Assembly (NCBI GenBank): GCA_028284345.1
Contig: JANQRY010000006.1
Span: 558,001 to 622,000, forward strand
Length of the DNA stretch: 64,000 nucleotides
Source: Hyphococcus sp.
Lineage (GTDB): Bacteria > Pseudomonadota > Alphaproteobacteria > Caulobacterales > Parvularculaceae
Direction of reading: 5' to 3'
The translations under genes were made by a program, and so were the position numbers. Positions 27,392-34,905 of this stretch are shown here, in pieces. Under the pieces are notes generated by a model. The model saw only the letters and a list, made by a program, of their open reading frames with translations, searched no databases and was not told the DNA's origin. Each line of letters opens with the position of its first letter. Within the stretch, counting starts at the first letter, position 1.

Positions 27392-28099
27392 ATGCGATTT
27401 CCAACGCCCCTGCTTCGGGGCCGCCTCGAACGGCGCTACAAACGATTCCTGGCCGATATCGTGCTCGACGACGGTCGCGAGATCACCGCCCATTGCGCCA
27501 ATCCGGGCTCGATGCTCGGGGTCGCTGTGGAGGGCGCGCCGGTCTGGGTGAGCGAACACAAGGACGGCAAGCGTAAACTGCCCTTTTCCTGGCAGCTTGC
27601 CGAGATCGACGGCGTTCTCATCCCGGTCAATACATCGAACCCGAACCGGATTGTCGCCGAGGCGTTTGACGAGGGCGCCATCCCGGAACTCGCGGGCTAT
27701 GCAGAAATCCGCCGCGAAGTGAAATACGGCGAGAAAAGCCGCATCGACTTTCTCCTCGAAGATCCGCGCAAGGCGCCCTGTTATGTGGAGGTGAAAAACG
27801 TCCACCTGTCGCGGGAGCCCGGCCTTGCCGAATTTCCCGATTCCGTCACCGCCCGCGGCGCCAAACATCTGCGGGAGCTGAACGCGGTCAAAGAAAGCGG
27901 CGCCCGCGCCGTCATGCTGTTTGTCGTGCAGCGCGCCGATTGTCGCCGGTTCCGCCCCGCCGGCGACCTTGATCCCGTCTACGCCGACACGCTGCGCGCG
28001 GTCGCCGCGGCCGGGGTTGAACTCTTGTGCTATGATTGCGAAGTCACCGCCGCTGAGGTAGTCCTGAGGCAGGCGTTGGAAATCGATCTGGACCCATGA
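27392..28099 (+). CDS. sfsA: DNA/RNA nuclease SfsA
   Basis: SfsA family protein of 235 residues. Conserved blocks include GRLERRYKRFLADI, TAHCANPGSM, NTSNPNRIV, and the nuclease-like core SRIDFLLED...CYVEVKNVHL. First described as a sugar-fermentation stimulator; now regarded as a nuclease-fold protein. Its stop overlaps the map start by 4 bases. Confidence 0.95.
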   Translation: MRFPTPLLRGRLERRYKRFLADIVLDDGREITAHCANPGSMLGVAVEGAPVWVSEHKDGKRKLPFSWQLAEIDGVLIPVNTSNPNRIVAEAFDEGAIPELAGYAEIRREVKYGEKSRIDFLLEDPRKAPCYVEVKNVHLSREPGLAEFPDSVTARGAKHLRELNAVKESGARAVMLFVVQRADCRRFRPAGDLDPVYADTLRAVAAAGVELLCYDCEVTAAEVVLRQALEIDLDP

Positions 28100-28944
28100 C
28101 GGAAATTGTTCTTGAAGACGAACCGGCGGTTCGCACCCGCACGATCAAACGCCACCCCCAAGAAGCGTTTGACAGTATGCGCACAGCGGGACGGCTGGCC
28201 GCGGAATGTCTCGACATGATTTCCGCCCATGTGGCGCCGGGCGTGACGACGCAGGCCCTTGACGATTTGATCCGCGCCTTTGTTTTCGATCATAACGCCC
28301 TCTCCGCAACGATCGGTTATCGCGGCTACCGCCATGCAAGCTGCATCTCCCTCAATCACGTGATCTGTCACGGCATTCCGGGACCGAAGCCGCTTAAAAA
28401 GGGCGACATCCTCAACATCGACGTGGCGGTGGTCGTCGACGGCTGGCACGGGGATACGAGCCGCATGTTTTGTGCGGGCGAGCCGAAGGTCAAGGCGCGC
28501 CGACTGGTCGATACGACCTATGACGCCATGATGGCGGGCGTAAACGCCGTCAGGCCGGGGGCGACCTTCCGCGACATCGGCCGCGCGATCCAGACGCGCG
28601 CGGAAAGCGAAGGGTTCTCCGTCGTGCGCGATTTCTGCGGGCATGGGATCGGTCAGATTTTTCACGACACGCCCAATGTCGTTCATTATGCGGAATATAA
28701 AGATCGCTTCGGCGCCGTGCACCAGGCGCCCGACATAAGGCTTGAGCCCGGCATGTTCTTCACCATCGAGCCCATGATCAATGAGGGCCGTCCCGACGTG
28801 AAATTCCTCAAGGACGGGTGGACCGCGGTCGCCCGGGACAAATCGCTGTCGGCGCAGTTTGAACATTCCGTCGGCGTCACGGAGACGGGCGTCGAAATTT
28901 TCACGCTCTCCCCCGCCGGGCTCCACAAGCCGCCCTATGCCTGA
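28096..28944 (+). CDS. map: type I methionine aminopeptidase
   Basis: Removes N-terminal methionine from nascent proteins. 282 residues. Metal ligands lie in [46 protein letters not shown] and [11 protein letters not shown], the standard D-D-H-E-E set. It starts in an ATGA overlap with sfsA and its end overlaps the radC start by 8 bases. Confidence 0.97.
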   Translation: MTEIVLEDEPAVRTRTIKRHPQEAFDSMRTAGRLAAECLDMISAHVAPGVTTQALDDLIRAFVFDHNALSATIGYRGYRHASCISLNHVICHGIPGPKPLKKGDILNIDVAVVVDGWHGDTSRMFCAGEPKVKARRLVDTTYDAMMAGVNAVRPGATFRDIGRAIQTRAESEGFSVVRDFCGHGIGQIFHDTPNVVHYAEYKDRFGAVHQAPDIRLEPGMFFTIEPMINEGRPDVKFLKDGWTAVARDKSLSAQFEHSVGVTETGVEIFTLSPAGLHKPPYA

Positions 28945-29641
28945 CGGCGGCGCAAAATCGACGAAAACAACACATCACGCGAGCGGCCATCGCGAACGAT
29001 TGCGAGACCGGTTCCGCAAGGCCGGCGTCGACAGCGTTCAAGACTACGAATTGATGGAGATGATCCTGTTTCGCGCCATCCCGCGCCGGGACGTTAAACC
29101 GCTAGCGAAGGAGATCATCGCCGAATTCGGCGGGTTCGCCGAAGCGTTGTCCGCCCCGGTAGAGCGCCTGATGGAAATCAAAGGCGTTTCCGAGGCGGTC
29201 GCCACGGAAATGAAAATCATTCAAGCGGCGTCCATCAAACTGTCCCGGGCGCGCATTCTTGAGCGCCCGGTCATTTCCTCATGGAACGATCTTCTGTCCT
29301 ATTGCCGCGCGGCCATGGCGGATGAAAAAACGGAACTCTTCCGCATTCTCTTTCTCGACAAGAAAAACATTCTGATCGCCGACGAAGTGCAGCAGCGCGG
29401 CACGGTTGACCACACGCCGGTCTATCCGCGCGAGGTCGTCAAACGGGCGCTGGAACTCGGCGCATCGGCGATCATCCTCGTACACAATCATCCGTCGGGC
29501 GACCCGACCCCATCGAAAGCCGATGTCGACATGACGGCCCAGATCGTGAAGGCCGCCGCCGCCCTCGGCATTCGCGTCCACGATCATCTGATCATTGGCC
29601 ATAAACGCGACGCCAGCTTCAAGTCGTTGGGGCTTCTCTAA
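28937..29641 (+). CDS. radC: RadC family protein (JAB/MPN domain)
   Basis: About 234 residues. An N-terminal helix-hairpin-helix region ([35 protein letters not shown]) precedes a JAMM metalloprotease-like domain with [14 protein letters not shown]. The family is widespread and its role in DNA repair or uptake is unsettled. The ATG at 28937 fits the family N-terminus and lies within the end of map. The stop TAA shares a base with the next ATG. Confidence 0.93.
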   Translation: MPDGGAKSTKTTHHASGHRERLRDRFRKAGVDSVQDYELMEMILFRAIPRRDVKPLAKEIIAEFGGFAEALSAPVERLMEIKGVSEAVATEMKIIQAASIKLSRARILERPVISSWNDLLSYCRAAMADEKTELFRILFLDKKNILIADEVQQRGTVDHTPVYPREVVKRALELGASAIILVHNHPSGDPTPSKADVDMTAQIVKAAAALGIRVHDHLIIGHKRDASFKSLGLL

Positions 29642-30573
29642 TGCCCCGCATCATCACGCTGACGCCGAACCCGACTTACGACTTTGCGGTCGATGCAGAC
29701 TTTGTCGAGCCGAACCGGAAACTGCGCTGCAAGAACCCGAAATCCCATCCCGGCGGCGGCGGCGTCAATGTCGCCCGCGCCGCTCATCGCCTCGGCGCCG
29801 ACGTGCTCGCCATCCTGACGGCGGGCGGGCTTTACGGCGACGCGGTCAAGGGCCTCCTCGGCGAAGAGCTGATCCCGATCCGGGCGATCCCCGTGCGCGG
29901 CGAAACCCGCATCGCCTTTCATGTTCAGGATCTCAAAGGCGATCATGAATATCGCTTCAATCTCCCCGGCGCCGAGATGACGAACGCGGAAGTCGAGGCG
30001 ATGCTGGCGGCGACCGACGCAGCGATACGGGACGGCGACTATGTGGTCGGATCGGGCTCCCTCCCCGGCGGCAAACCGGACGATTTCTGGGCCCGGGCCG
30101 CGCGCATTGTGAAAGACAAGGGCGGACGATTTGTCCTCGATTCCATCCACGGCGTCCGCCCGGCCCTCGATGAAGGGATTTACTTACTGCGGCTCAACAA
30201 ATTCGAGTACCCAGCCCTTGCGGGGCGCGACCTTCAGTGGCCGGATGAAATTATCGCGTTCGCCAGCGACATTGTGAAAAAAGGCGGCGCGGCGCGCGTC
30301 GCCATCAGTCATGGCGGCGACGGCGCCATCATGGCCTCGGCGGACGGCGTCGCCCGCGCGCCGGTCATCAAGATCAAGGCGGAAAGCGCGGTCGGCGCCG
30401 GGGATTCATTCGTCGGGGCGATCGCCGCCGCGATGCTTAAGGGCGCGGACGATGAGGAAGCCCTGAGACGCGGCGCAGCAGCGGCGGCGGCGACGCGCAT
30501 GACCCCGGGCACGGCGCTGTTTCGCGCAGAAGACGTGGAGCGGCTCTACGCCCAAGCAACATCCAGGGCCTGA
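29641..30573 (+). CDS. 1-phosphofructokinase family hexose kinase (PfkB family)
   Basis: Ribokinase-fold sugar kinase of 310 residues. The start LTPNPTYDF, the HPGGGGVNVARAAHRLG signature and the C-terminal ATP/catalytic motif VGAGDSFVGA (Asp as base) place it in the FruK/LacC/PfkB group. Substrate may be fructose-6-phosphate or fructose-1-phosphate; no PTS or glycolytic gene adjoins to decide. Last gene of sfsA-map-radC-pfkB. Confidence 0.9.
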   Translation: MPRIITLTPNPTYDFAVDADFVEPNRKLRCKNPKSHPGGGGVNVARAAHRLGADVLAILTAGGLYGDAVKGLLGEELIPIRAIPVRGETRIAFHVQDLKGDHEYRFNLPGAEMTNAEVEAMLAATDAAIRDGDYVVGSGSLPGGKPDDFWARAARIVKDKGGRFVLDSIHGVRPALDEGIYLLRLNKFEYPALAGRDLQWPDEIIAFASDIVKKGGAARVAISHGGDGAIMASADGVARAPVIKIKAESAVGAGDSFVGAIAAAMLKGADDEEALRRGAAAAAATRMTPGTALFRAEDVERLYAQATSRA

Positions 30574-30579
30574 GGCCCT
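30565..30579. terminator. short stop-codon hairpin after the PfkB gene
   Basis: AGGGCC and GGCCCT pair around a TGA loop that is the stop codon itself, between two converging genes. Four A's follow on the plus strand. The stem is short, so it is only a weak termination candidate. Confidence 0.3.
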
Positions 30580-31342
30580 AAAACTTCCGCCCGATAAACA
30601 GTTTCAAGAGGTGGTTTGGCGCGTCATCGGAAAGGCCGGCCCGATAGCCCGCCTGTAGGTAAACGCCATTGGCGAATTGCGTTTTCATCACCGGACCAAG
30701 CTGGTGATCCTCGGCGGAGAACGGCGTGTCGTCGCGGAGATTGCCAAAGTCGTTGAACATTTCAACGCCCAGACGGGTCTTCTCCGTACCGGGAATGAAA
30801 TCGCCAATGCCGCGCGTTAGCTGGTTGCGCAATTCAAGCGCCACGCCGTCGTCGGCGTTTCCGCCGATTTCGTGTTCAACGACCGTATTGAAGCGCCATT
30901 CCCAGTCTTCGCCGATGGGCGTATTGGCGATAAAACGAATGTCGATTTCGTCGGGCTGCCCGCCGCCGGCGCCGATCCCGTAGATCACCCGCACGCCGCC
31001 GTCCCAGCCATGGCGCCGGCGCTCAAAAAACTGAAACCGGTTTTCAATCGCCAACCCGCGAAAGTCGAAATCTTCGCCAGGCTGCTTGTCCTGCTCGGCG
31101 ACGATGCGAACCGCGTACCAGTCGGTAAAGCCGTAATCCACGTGCTGGCGCATCCGGAACCGGCCGTCATTGCTGTCGCCGTCTTCGTCCAGCGTATATC
31201 CGAAACGGATTTCAGACGAAAACGCGCCTTCGTCAGCTTTCGCCGTCCCCACGTTGCCGATGGGCGAGGCGGCAAATGATGAGGGCCCAGCCAAAAACAG
31301 GCTCGCGATCAACGCTGAGAAGGCGCTTACACAACGTTTCAT
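30578..31342 (-). CDS. putative outer-membrane beta-barrel protein, unknown function
   Basis: Protein of 254 residues not matched to a named family. A signal peptide (MKRCVSAFSALIASLFLAG, cleavage after about AFA) is followed by alternating polar/aromatic strands (SEIRFGYTL, RMRQHVDYGF, WRFNTVVEHEIGG) and a terminal KLFIGRKF ending in Phe, which is typical of outer-membrane barrels. It appears monocistronic; only 4 bases separate its stop from that of the convergent kinase gene. Confidence 0.75.
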   Translation of the reverse strand: MKRCVSAFSALIASLFLAGPSSFAASPIGNVGTAKADEGAFSSEIRFGYTLDEDGDSNDGRFRMRQHVDYGFTDWYAVRIVAEQDKQPGEDFDFRGLAIENRFQFFERRRHGWDGGVRVIYGIGAGGGQPDEIDIRFIANTPIGEDWEWRFNTVVEHEIGGNADDGVALELRNQLTRGIGDFIPGTEKTRLGVEMFNDFGNLRDDTPFSAEDHQLGPVMKTQFANGVYLQAGYRAGLSDDAPNHLLKLFIGRKF

Positions 31343-31487
31343 GATACACCCGGTATTCTAAAATAAGAACTACCGGCGCTAAAGGCGCGCCGACACTTCA
31401 CATGGCGTTTCGATCACGCGACCGGCGATCGCCGCTCCGCCATCTTAGCGCTTCAAGATTTCGGCGGAGCGACAAGGGGCAACCGGC

Positions 31488-32030
31488 CTATTCAGGCGAA
31501 AAAGGCAGCGATGAGTGGTGCAGATTAATCTTCAGATCGCCGTCCTCGTTGCGCACGTAGCCGAATGTGTATTCGACTTTGGTTTCTGCGCCGTCAGCGC
31601 CAGTGAAGTAATAATTGCCCATCGCCATCGCAGAGTCGTCATCAGTATAGACGCCGTTGTTTTCCCATCGAACATCGGTCCATCCTGAAATGGCGAAGCC
31701 TTTGTCCTCGGTGCCCTCCTTTCCGATGAAATAGGCGAGCGCTTCATCGAATGTTTCGCGGAACTGGTCGTCTGCAGCGAGGGTCGGTTTGAACATGACG
31801 GCGGTTTCGCCATAGGCGTAAAGATCGTTGATATGTTCGGTCGCGCGCGCTGCGTAATCACCGTCAGCCGAATGCACGCTGGAGATCGCAACAATACCTT
31901 CGCCCCATTCCTTTTGGGCGGCAATAACGTCGGCCTCTGTGATGCCTTCCGCTACGCTTGGGCCTGCTGAGCACGCCGTAACCGCTAGCCCGCCGATCAC
32001 TGCTACAATGCCGGAGACGTTCCTTTTCAT
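31488..32030 (-). CDS. NTF2/SnoaL-like lipoprotein
   Basis: Secreted lipoprotein of 180 residues with a lipobox ending at Cys20 (LAVTACSAG). The mature part resembles the cone-shaped NTF2/SnoaL fold: an initial helix (VIAAQKEWGEGIVAIS), a hydrophobic cavity region and a final antiparallel sheet (YTFGYVRNEDGDLKINLHHSSLP). Members bind small molecules or act as association domains; the role here is unknown. An AGGA ribosome site precedes the ATG by 6 bases. A structured element lies 27 bases upstream. Confidence 0.75.
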   Translation of the reverse strand: MKRNVSGIVAVIGGLAVTACSAGPSVAEGITEADVIAAQKEWGEGIVAISSVHSADGDYAARATEHINDLYAYGETAVMFKPTLAADDQFRETFDEALAYFIGKEGTEDKGFAISGWTDVRWENNGVYTDDDSAMAMGNYYFTGADGAETKVEYTFGYVRNEDGDLKINLHHSSLPFSPE

Positions 32031-32056
32031 GGTAATTCCTTTGTCTGTCTGAACTT

Positions 32057-32101
32057 ACCCCATTTCCGTAAAAACGGATTCAATGAGGGCGTAAATGGGG
32101 T
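32057..32101. repeat. nested inverted repeat upstream of the NTF2-like lipoprotein gene
   Basis: ACCCCATTT and AAATGGGGT form perfect 9-base outer arms, and CCGT/ACGG forms a small inner stem. Placed 27 bases before the minus-strand ATG at 32030, it could be a 5' leader structure or an operator. Confidence 0.5.
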
Positions 32102-32151
32102 GCAGATACGCGCATATAATTAGGATTCTTAACAGATTTCGATAGGTTTTT

Positions 32152-32168
32152 CCGATCAATCTGATCGG
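32152..32168. promoter_or_regulatory. palindromic operator candidate upstream of sbtA
   Basis: CCGATCA-ATC-TGATCGG has perfect 7-base arms and a 3-base spacer, 128 bases upstream of the sbtA ATG. A TATAAT hexamer occurs at 32115-32120 without a convincing -35. Confidence 0.4.
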
Positions 32169-32295
32169 CAGACAGGCGCCGCCGTCAGCAGGAATTAAAA
32201 TCAACAGGGCAAACGCCCGGCGGCTAGTTTTGAACAATCGCCGACTTGCCTTACAGGCGACGAGAAATCTTCAAAACAGATAAGGCCGTTTGACT

Positions 32296-33285
32296 ATGTT
32301 CGACCTGGCGCTCGCCACGCTTCTTTCTCCGGTAGTGCTGTTCTTTGTGCTGGGCCTTCTGGCCGGCCTTGCAAAATCAGACATCACCATCCCCGAGGCC
32401 GTGTCAAAGGGGCTCGCCATCTATCTGATGATGGCGATCGGCCTCAAAGGCGGCTTCGAAATGGCCGCCAGCGGCCTTACGGGAACGATCATCGCCGTCA
32501 TGCTTTGCGGCATCGTGTTGTCCTTCGCCTTGCCGGCGATCGCCTTCTTCTTTTTGCGCACGACGACAAAACTGCCTTCGGTCGACGCCGCCGCGACGGC
32601 GGCCCATTACGGCTCCATTTCCATCGTCACCTTTGTCGCGGCGACCCAGGCCGTCGACCTTTCCGGCCTTCCGAGCGGGGGTTATCTCGTCGCCGTCGCC
32701 GCCTTGATGGAAACGCCCGCCATCGTCACGGCGCTCCTCCTCGCCGGCCGAAGCAAAAAGGCTGCACAGCAGAATGCGCCGGCGCAGCAATCAGCGCCCA
32801 CCGGGCTGCTTCGCGAGGTCGCCCTGAACGCATCGGTCGTCGTGCTGGTGGGGGCCCTCATCATCGGCTGGGTCACCGGCGAAACCGGCAAGGCGCAGGT
32901 CGAGGGCGTTTTCATCACGCCGCTGCAAGGCGTCCTGTGCCTCTTTCTCCTCGACATGGGGCTGTCCGCTGGCCGGGGCCTGCGCAATGGCTGGCGCATG
33001 CTGCAACCAGCGACCATCGGCTTCGGCATTTACATGCCTCTCGTTTCCGCGGCGTTTGCCGCACTCGCCTCATTCGCCCTGCGCCTGCCGCCCGGCGATG
33101 CCGCGCTTTTCATGACGCTCGCCGCGTCCGCTTCCTATATCGCCGTCCCCGCCGCCATGCGTCTCGCCCTTCCGTCGGCGAAACCGTCGATCTACCTTAC
33201 GCTTTCCCTTGGCGTCACCTTTCCGTTCAATCTGACGGTCGGCATTCCTATTTACATCTTGATCGCTCAATATATCGCGGCTTGA
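32296..33285 (+). CDS. sbtA: sodium-dependent bicarbonate transport family permease (SbtA)
   Basis: Inner-membrane Na+/HCO3- symporter family protein of about 329 residues with ten predicted helices in two inverted halves. Diagnostic segments are LLAGLAKSDITIPEAVSKGLAIYLM, split here by its hydrophobic pattern, AAHYGSISIVTF in the first half and GLSAGRGLRNGW in the second. The ATG at 32296 is used; a TTG 6 bases upstream is possible. It is followed by an SbtB-like PII gene and a convergent carbonic anhydrase, consistent with a bicarbonate supply function. Confidence 0.9.
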   Translation: MFDLALATLLSPVVLFFVLGLLAGLAKSDITIPEAVSKGLAIYLMMAIGLKGGFEMAASGLTGTIIAVMLCGIVLSFALPAIAFFFLRTTTKLPSVDAAATAAHYGSISIVTFVAATQAVDLSGLPSGGYLVAVAALMETPAIVTALLLAGRSKKAAQQNAPAQQSAPTGLLREVALNASVVVLVGALIIGWVTGETGKAQVEGVFITPLQGVLCLFLLDMGLSAGRGLRNGWRMLQPATIGFGIYMPLVSAAFAALASFALRLPPGDAALFMTLAASASYIAVPAAMRLALPSAKPSIYLTLSLGVTFPFNLTVGIPIYILIAQYIAA

Positions 33286-33295
33286 GGCGCACATC

Positions 33296-33598
33296 ATGCA
33301 TCAGAAAAAACGACTGGAACTCATCATCGAACGCATGGCGCTCGCCCGCGCCCGCGACATTCTCGAAGACGCCGGCGTTACGGGCTACACCGTCTTAAGC
33401 GCCATGGCCGGATACGGCGCCGGGCGGCGCTGGCGGCGCAGCGACCTTTCGACCGCGGAGGAAATGACCGTCGTGATTGCGATTTGCGACGACGAAAAAA
33501 TTGAACGCGCGCTGAAGGCGCTTCACGAGCTTCTCGAAGCGCAGATCGGGGTCCTGAACGTATCAACAGTCGAAGTGCTCAGGCCGGACCGGTTTTAG
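33296..33598 (+). CDS. PII-like signalling protein, SbtB type
   Basis: Small PII-fold protein of 100 residues. It has the beta-alpha-beta pattern (KKRLELIIERMALARARDIL, EEMTVVIAICDDEKIERALKAL) with a T-loop-like insertion near YGAGRRWRRSDL. In cyanobacteria SbtB trimers bind adenine nucleotides and gate SbtA. Here the gene lies 10 bases after sbtA, so the same pairing is likely. Its last 20 bases overlap the end of the convergent carbonic anhydrase gene. Confidence 0.82.
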   Translation: MHQKKRLELIIERMALARARDILEDAGVTGYTVLSAMAGYGAGRRWRRSDLSTAEEMTVVIAICDDEKIERALKALHELLEAQIGVLNVSTVEVLRPDRF

Positions 33599-34247
33599 CT
33601 TCGGCGGTCAGCCGCTCGGCGTATTTTTCCTCGATGGGAATGAACGTCTTCTCGTCCGTATCGAGAACGTACACATGCCCCTCGCCGATATCATAGACCC
33701 AGCCGTGAATCTTTAGCGTCCCTTCATCCATGCGCCGTTTGACGGCCGGGTAGCCGGCGAGGTTTTCAAGCTGCAGAATAACATTTTCCTGGGTGATGCG
33801 CTTCAGTCTCGAACCTTCATCTTCCGATGCCTCGCCAATATCGGCGTCAGCGCGGCGCACCGCTTCGTCAGCGAAGGATAACCATTCAGCGACATGAGGC
33901 AGATGCGCGACGGCCTCCGGATGCGCCGCCCCGCGCACGGCGCCGCAATCGGTATGACCGCATATCACAATATGACCGACCTTGAGGACTTCTAGCGCGT
34001 ACTCGATGGACGCGGCGACGTCCCCGGCCTTGACGTCGTAAGGCGGCACAATGTTGCCCGGGTTTCGACAGGAGAACAGCGCGCCGGGATCAGTCTGCGT
34101 GATCATGCCGGTCGCAATGCGGCTGTCAGAACAGGTGATAAACAGCGCTTCGGGCGCCTGGCCATGGCTTAATTTTTCAAACAGCGCCTTCTTCTCGGGA
34201 AACACATCCCGATGGAACTTGACGACGCCAGTGGCGAAACTGGGCAT
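33579..34247 (-). CDS. beta-class carbonic anhydrase
   Basis: Interconverts CO2 and bicarbonate. About 222 residues from the ATG at 34247 (MPSFATGVV). Zinc ligands Cys39, His98 and Cys101, with the Asp41-Arg43 dyad, are visible in ITCSDSR and CGHTDCGAV. Converges with sbtA-sbtB and probably serves the same inorganic carbon economy, for example supplying bicarbonate to biotin carboxylases such as the one encoded at 4295. Confidence 0.95.
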   Translation of the reverse strand: MPSFATGVVKFHRDVFPEKKALFEKLSHGQAPEALFITCSDSRIATGMITQTDPGALFSCRNPGNIVPPYDVKAGDVAASIEYALEVLKVGHIVICGHTDCGAVRGAAHPEAVAHLPHVAEWLSFADEAVRRADADIGEASEDEGSRLKRITQENVILQLENLAGYPAVKRRMDEGTLKIHGWVYDIGEGHVYVLDTDEKTFIPIEEKYAERLTAEAKTGPA

Positions 34248-34279
34248 GGTTATTCTTCCCCGTAAATGGCGACGCGCTG

Positions 34280-34299
34280 TTCCGACGCCATCGTCGGAA
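34280..34299. promoter_or_regulatory. inverted repeat in the carbonic anhydrase leader
   Basis: TTCCGACG-CCAT-CGTCGGAA has perfect 8-base arms, 33 bases upstream of the carbonic anhydrase ATG on the minus strand. It could be an operator or a leader hairpin. A second AT-rich repeat (TGATT/AATCA) lies at 34324-34336. Confidence 0.4.
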
Positions 34300-34473
34300 T
34301 GACGCAAATTGCGCCAAGCCATTGATTTTTAATCATTCGTTCCGTCGATCCTTCGCCGCCGCCCGAACGCTGACTTCGCCCAAAATGGCCGATGTTATCA
34401 GACTGTCACATCTGTTTATCATAGGCGGCGCATAAGTCTCCCATCTGGTCGACGCAATTCCGGAGATCGCGCC

Positions 34474-34899
34474 ATGAAATCTGCAAGCCTTTTGTGCCTC
34501 GCCGCCGCATCGATTGCCCTCGCCGCATGCGATTTAAGACCGACCTCGTCTTACGGGTTCCGCCTGCCGGACGGCGATGCGACGCGCGGGCAAGCGGTTT
34601 TTATCGAAAAGCAGTGCGGCGCCTGCCACACGATCGCCGGGATGGATGCGTTGCGCACAGACGTCGAGGTCGAGCGGACCGTGCCCATCGGCGGTCAGCA
34701 AACGCGCATCGCCACCTATGGCGAGCTTGTGACATCAATCATCAATCCGTCGCACAATATTGCGCGCAAGTATCGGGATGAATTTTCCGTCGACGGCGAG
34801 TCGGTTATGCGGTCCTACAACGACACGATGACTGTCAGTGAGCTGATCGATCTTGTCGCATTTCTGCAGGACCAATACGAAGAGTTTCCCGACTACTAA
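34474..34899 (+). CDS. c-type cytochrome lipoprotein
   Basis: Monohaem cytochrome c of 141 residues, probably tethered to a membrane by a lipid on Cys19 (IALAACDLR). The haem site is CGACH at 48-52, preceded by RGQAVFIEKQ. The distal region SYNDTMTVSELIDLVAFL fits a class I cytochrome with a Met axial ligand. The electron partners are unknown; it is isolated from the cbb3 genes. A CGGAG ribosome site lies 9 bases before the ATG. Convergent with the HerA-like gene, 6 bases apart. Confidence 0.88.
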   Translation: MKSASLLCLAAASIALAACDLRPTSSYGFRLPDGDATRGQAVFIEKQCGACHTIAGMDALRTDVEVERTVPIGGQQTRIATYGELVTSIINPSHNIARKYRDEFSVDGESVMRSYNDTMTVSELIDLVAFLQDQYEEFPDY

Positions 34900-34905
34900 G
34901 CGAAA

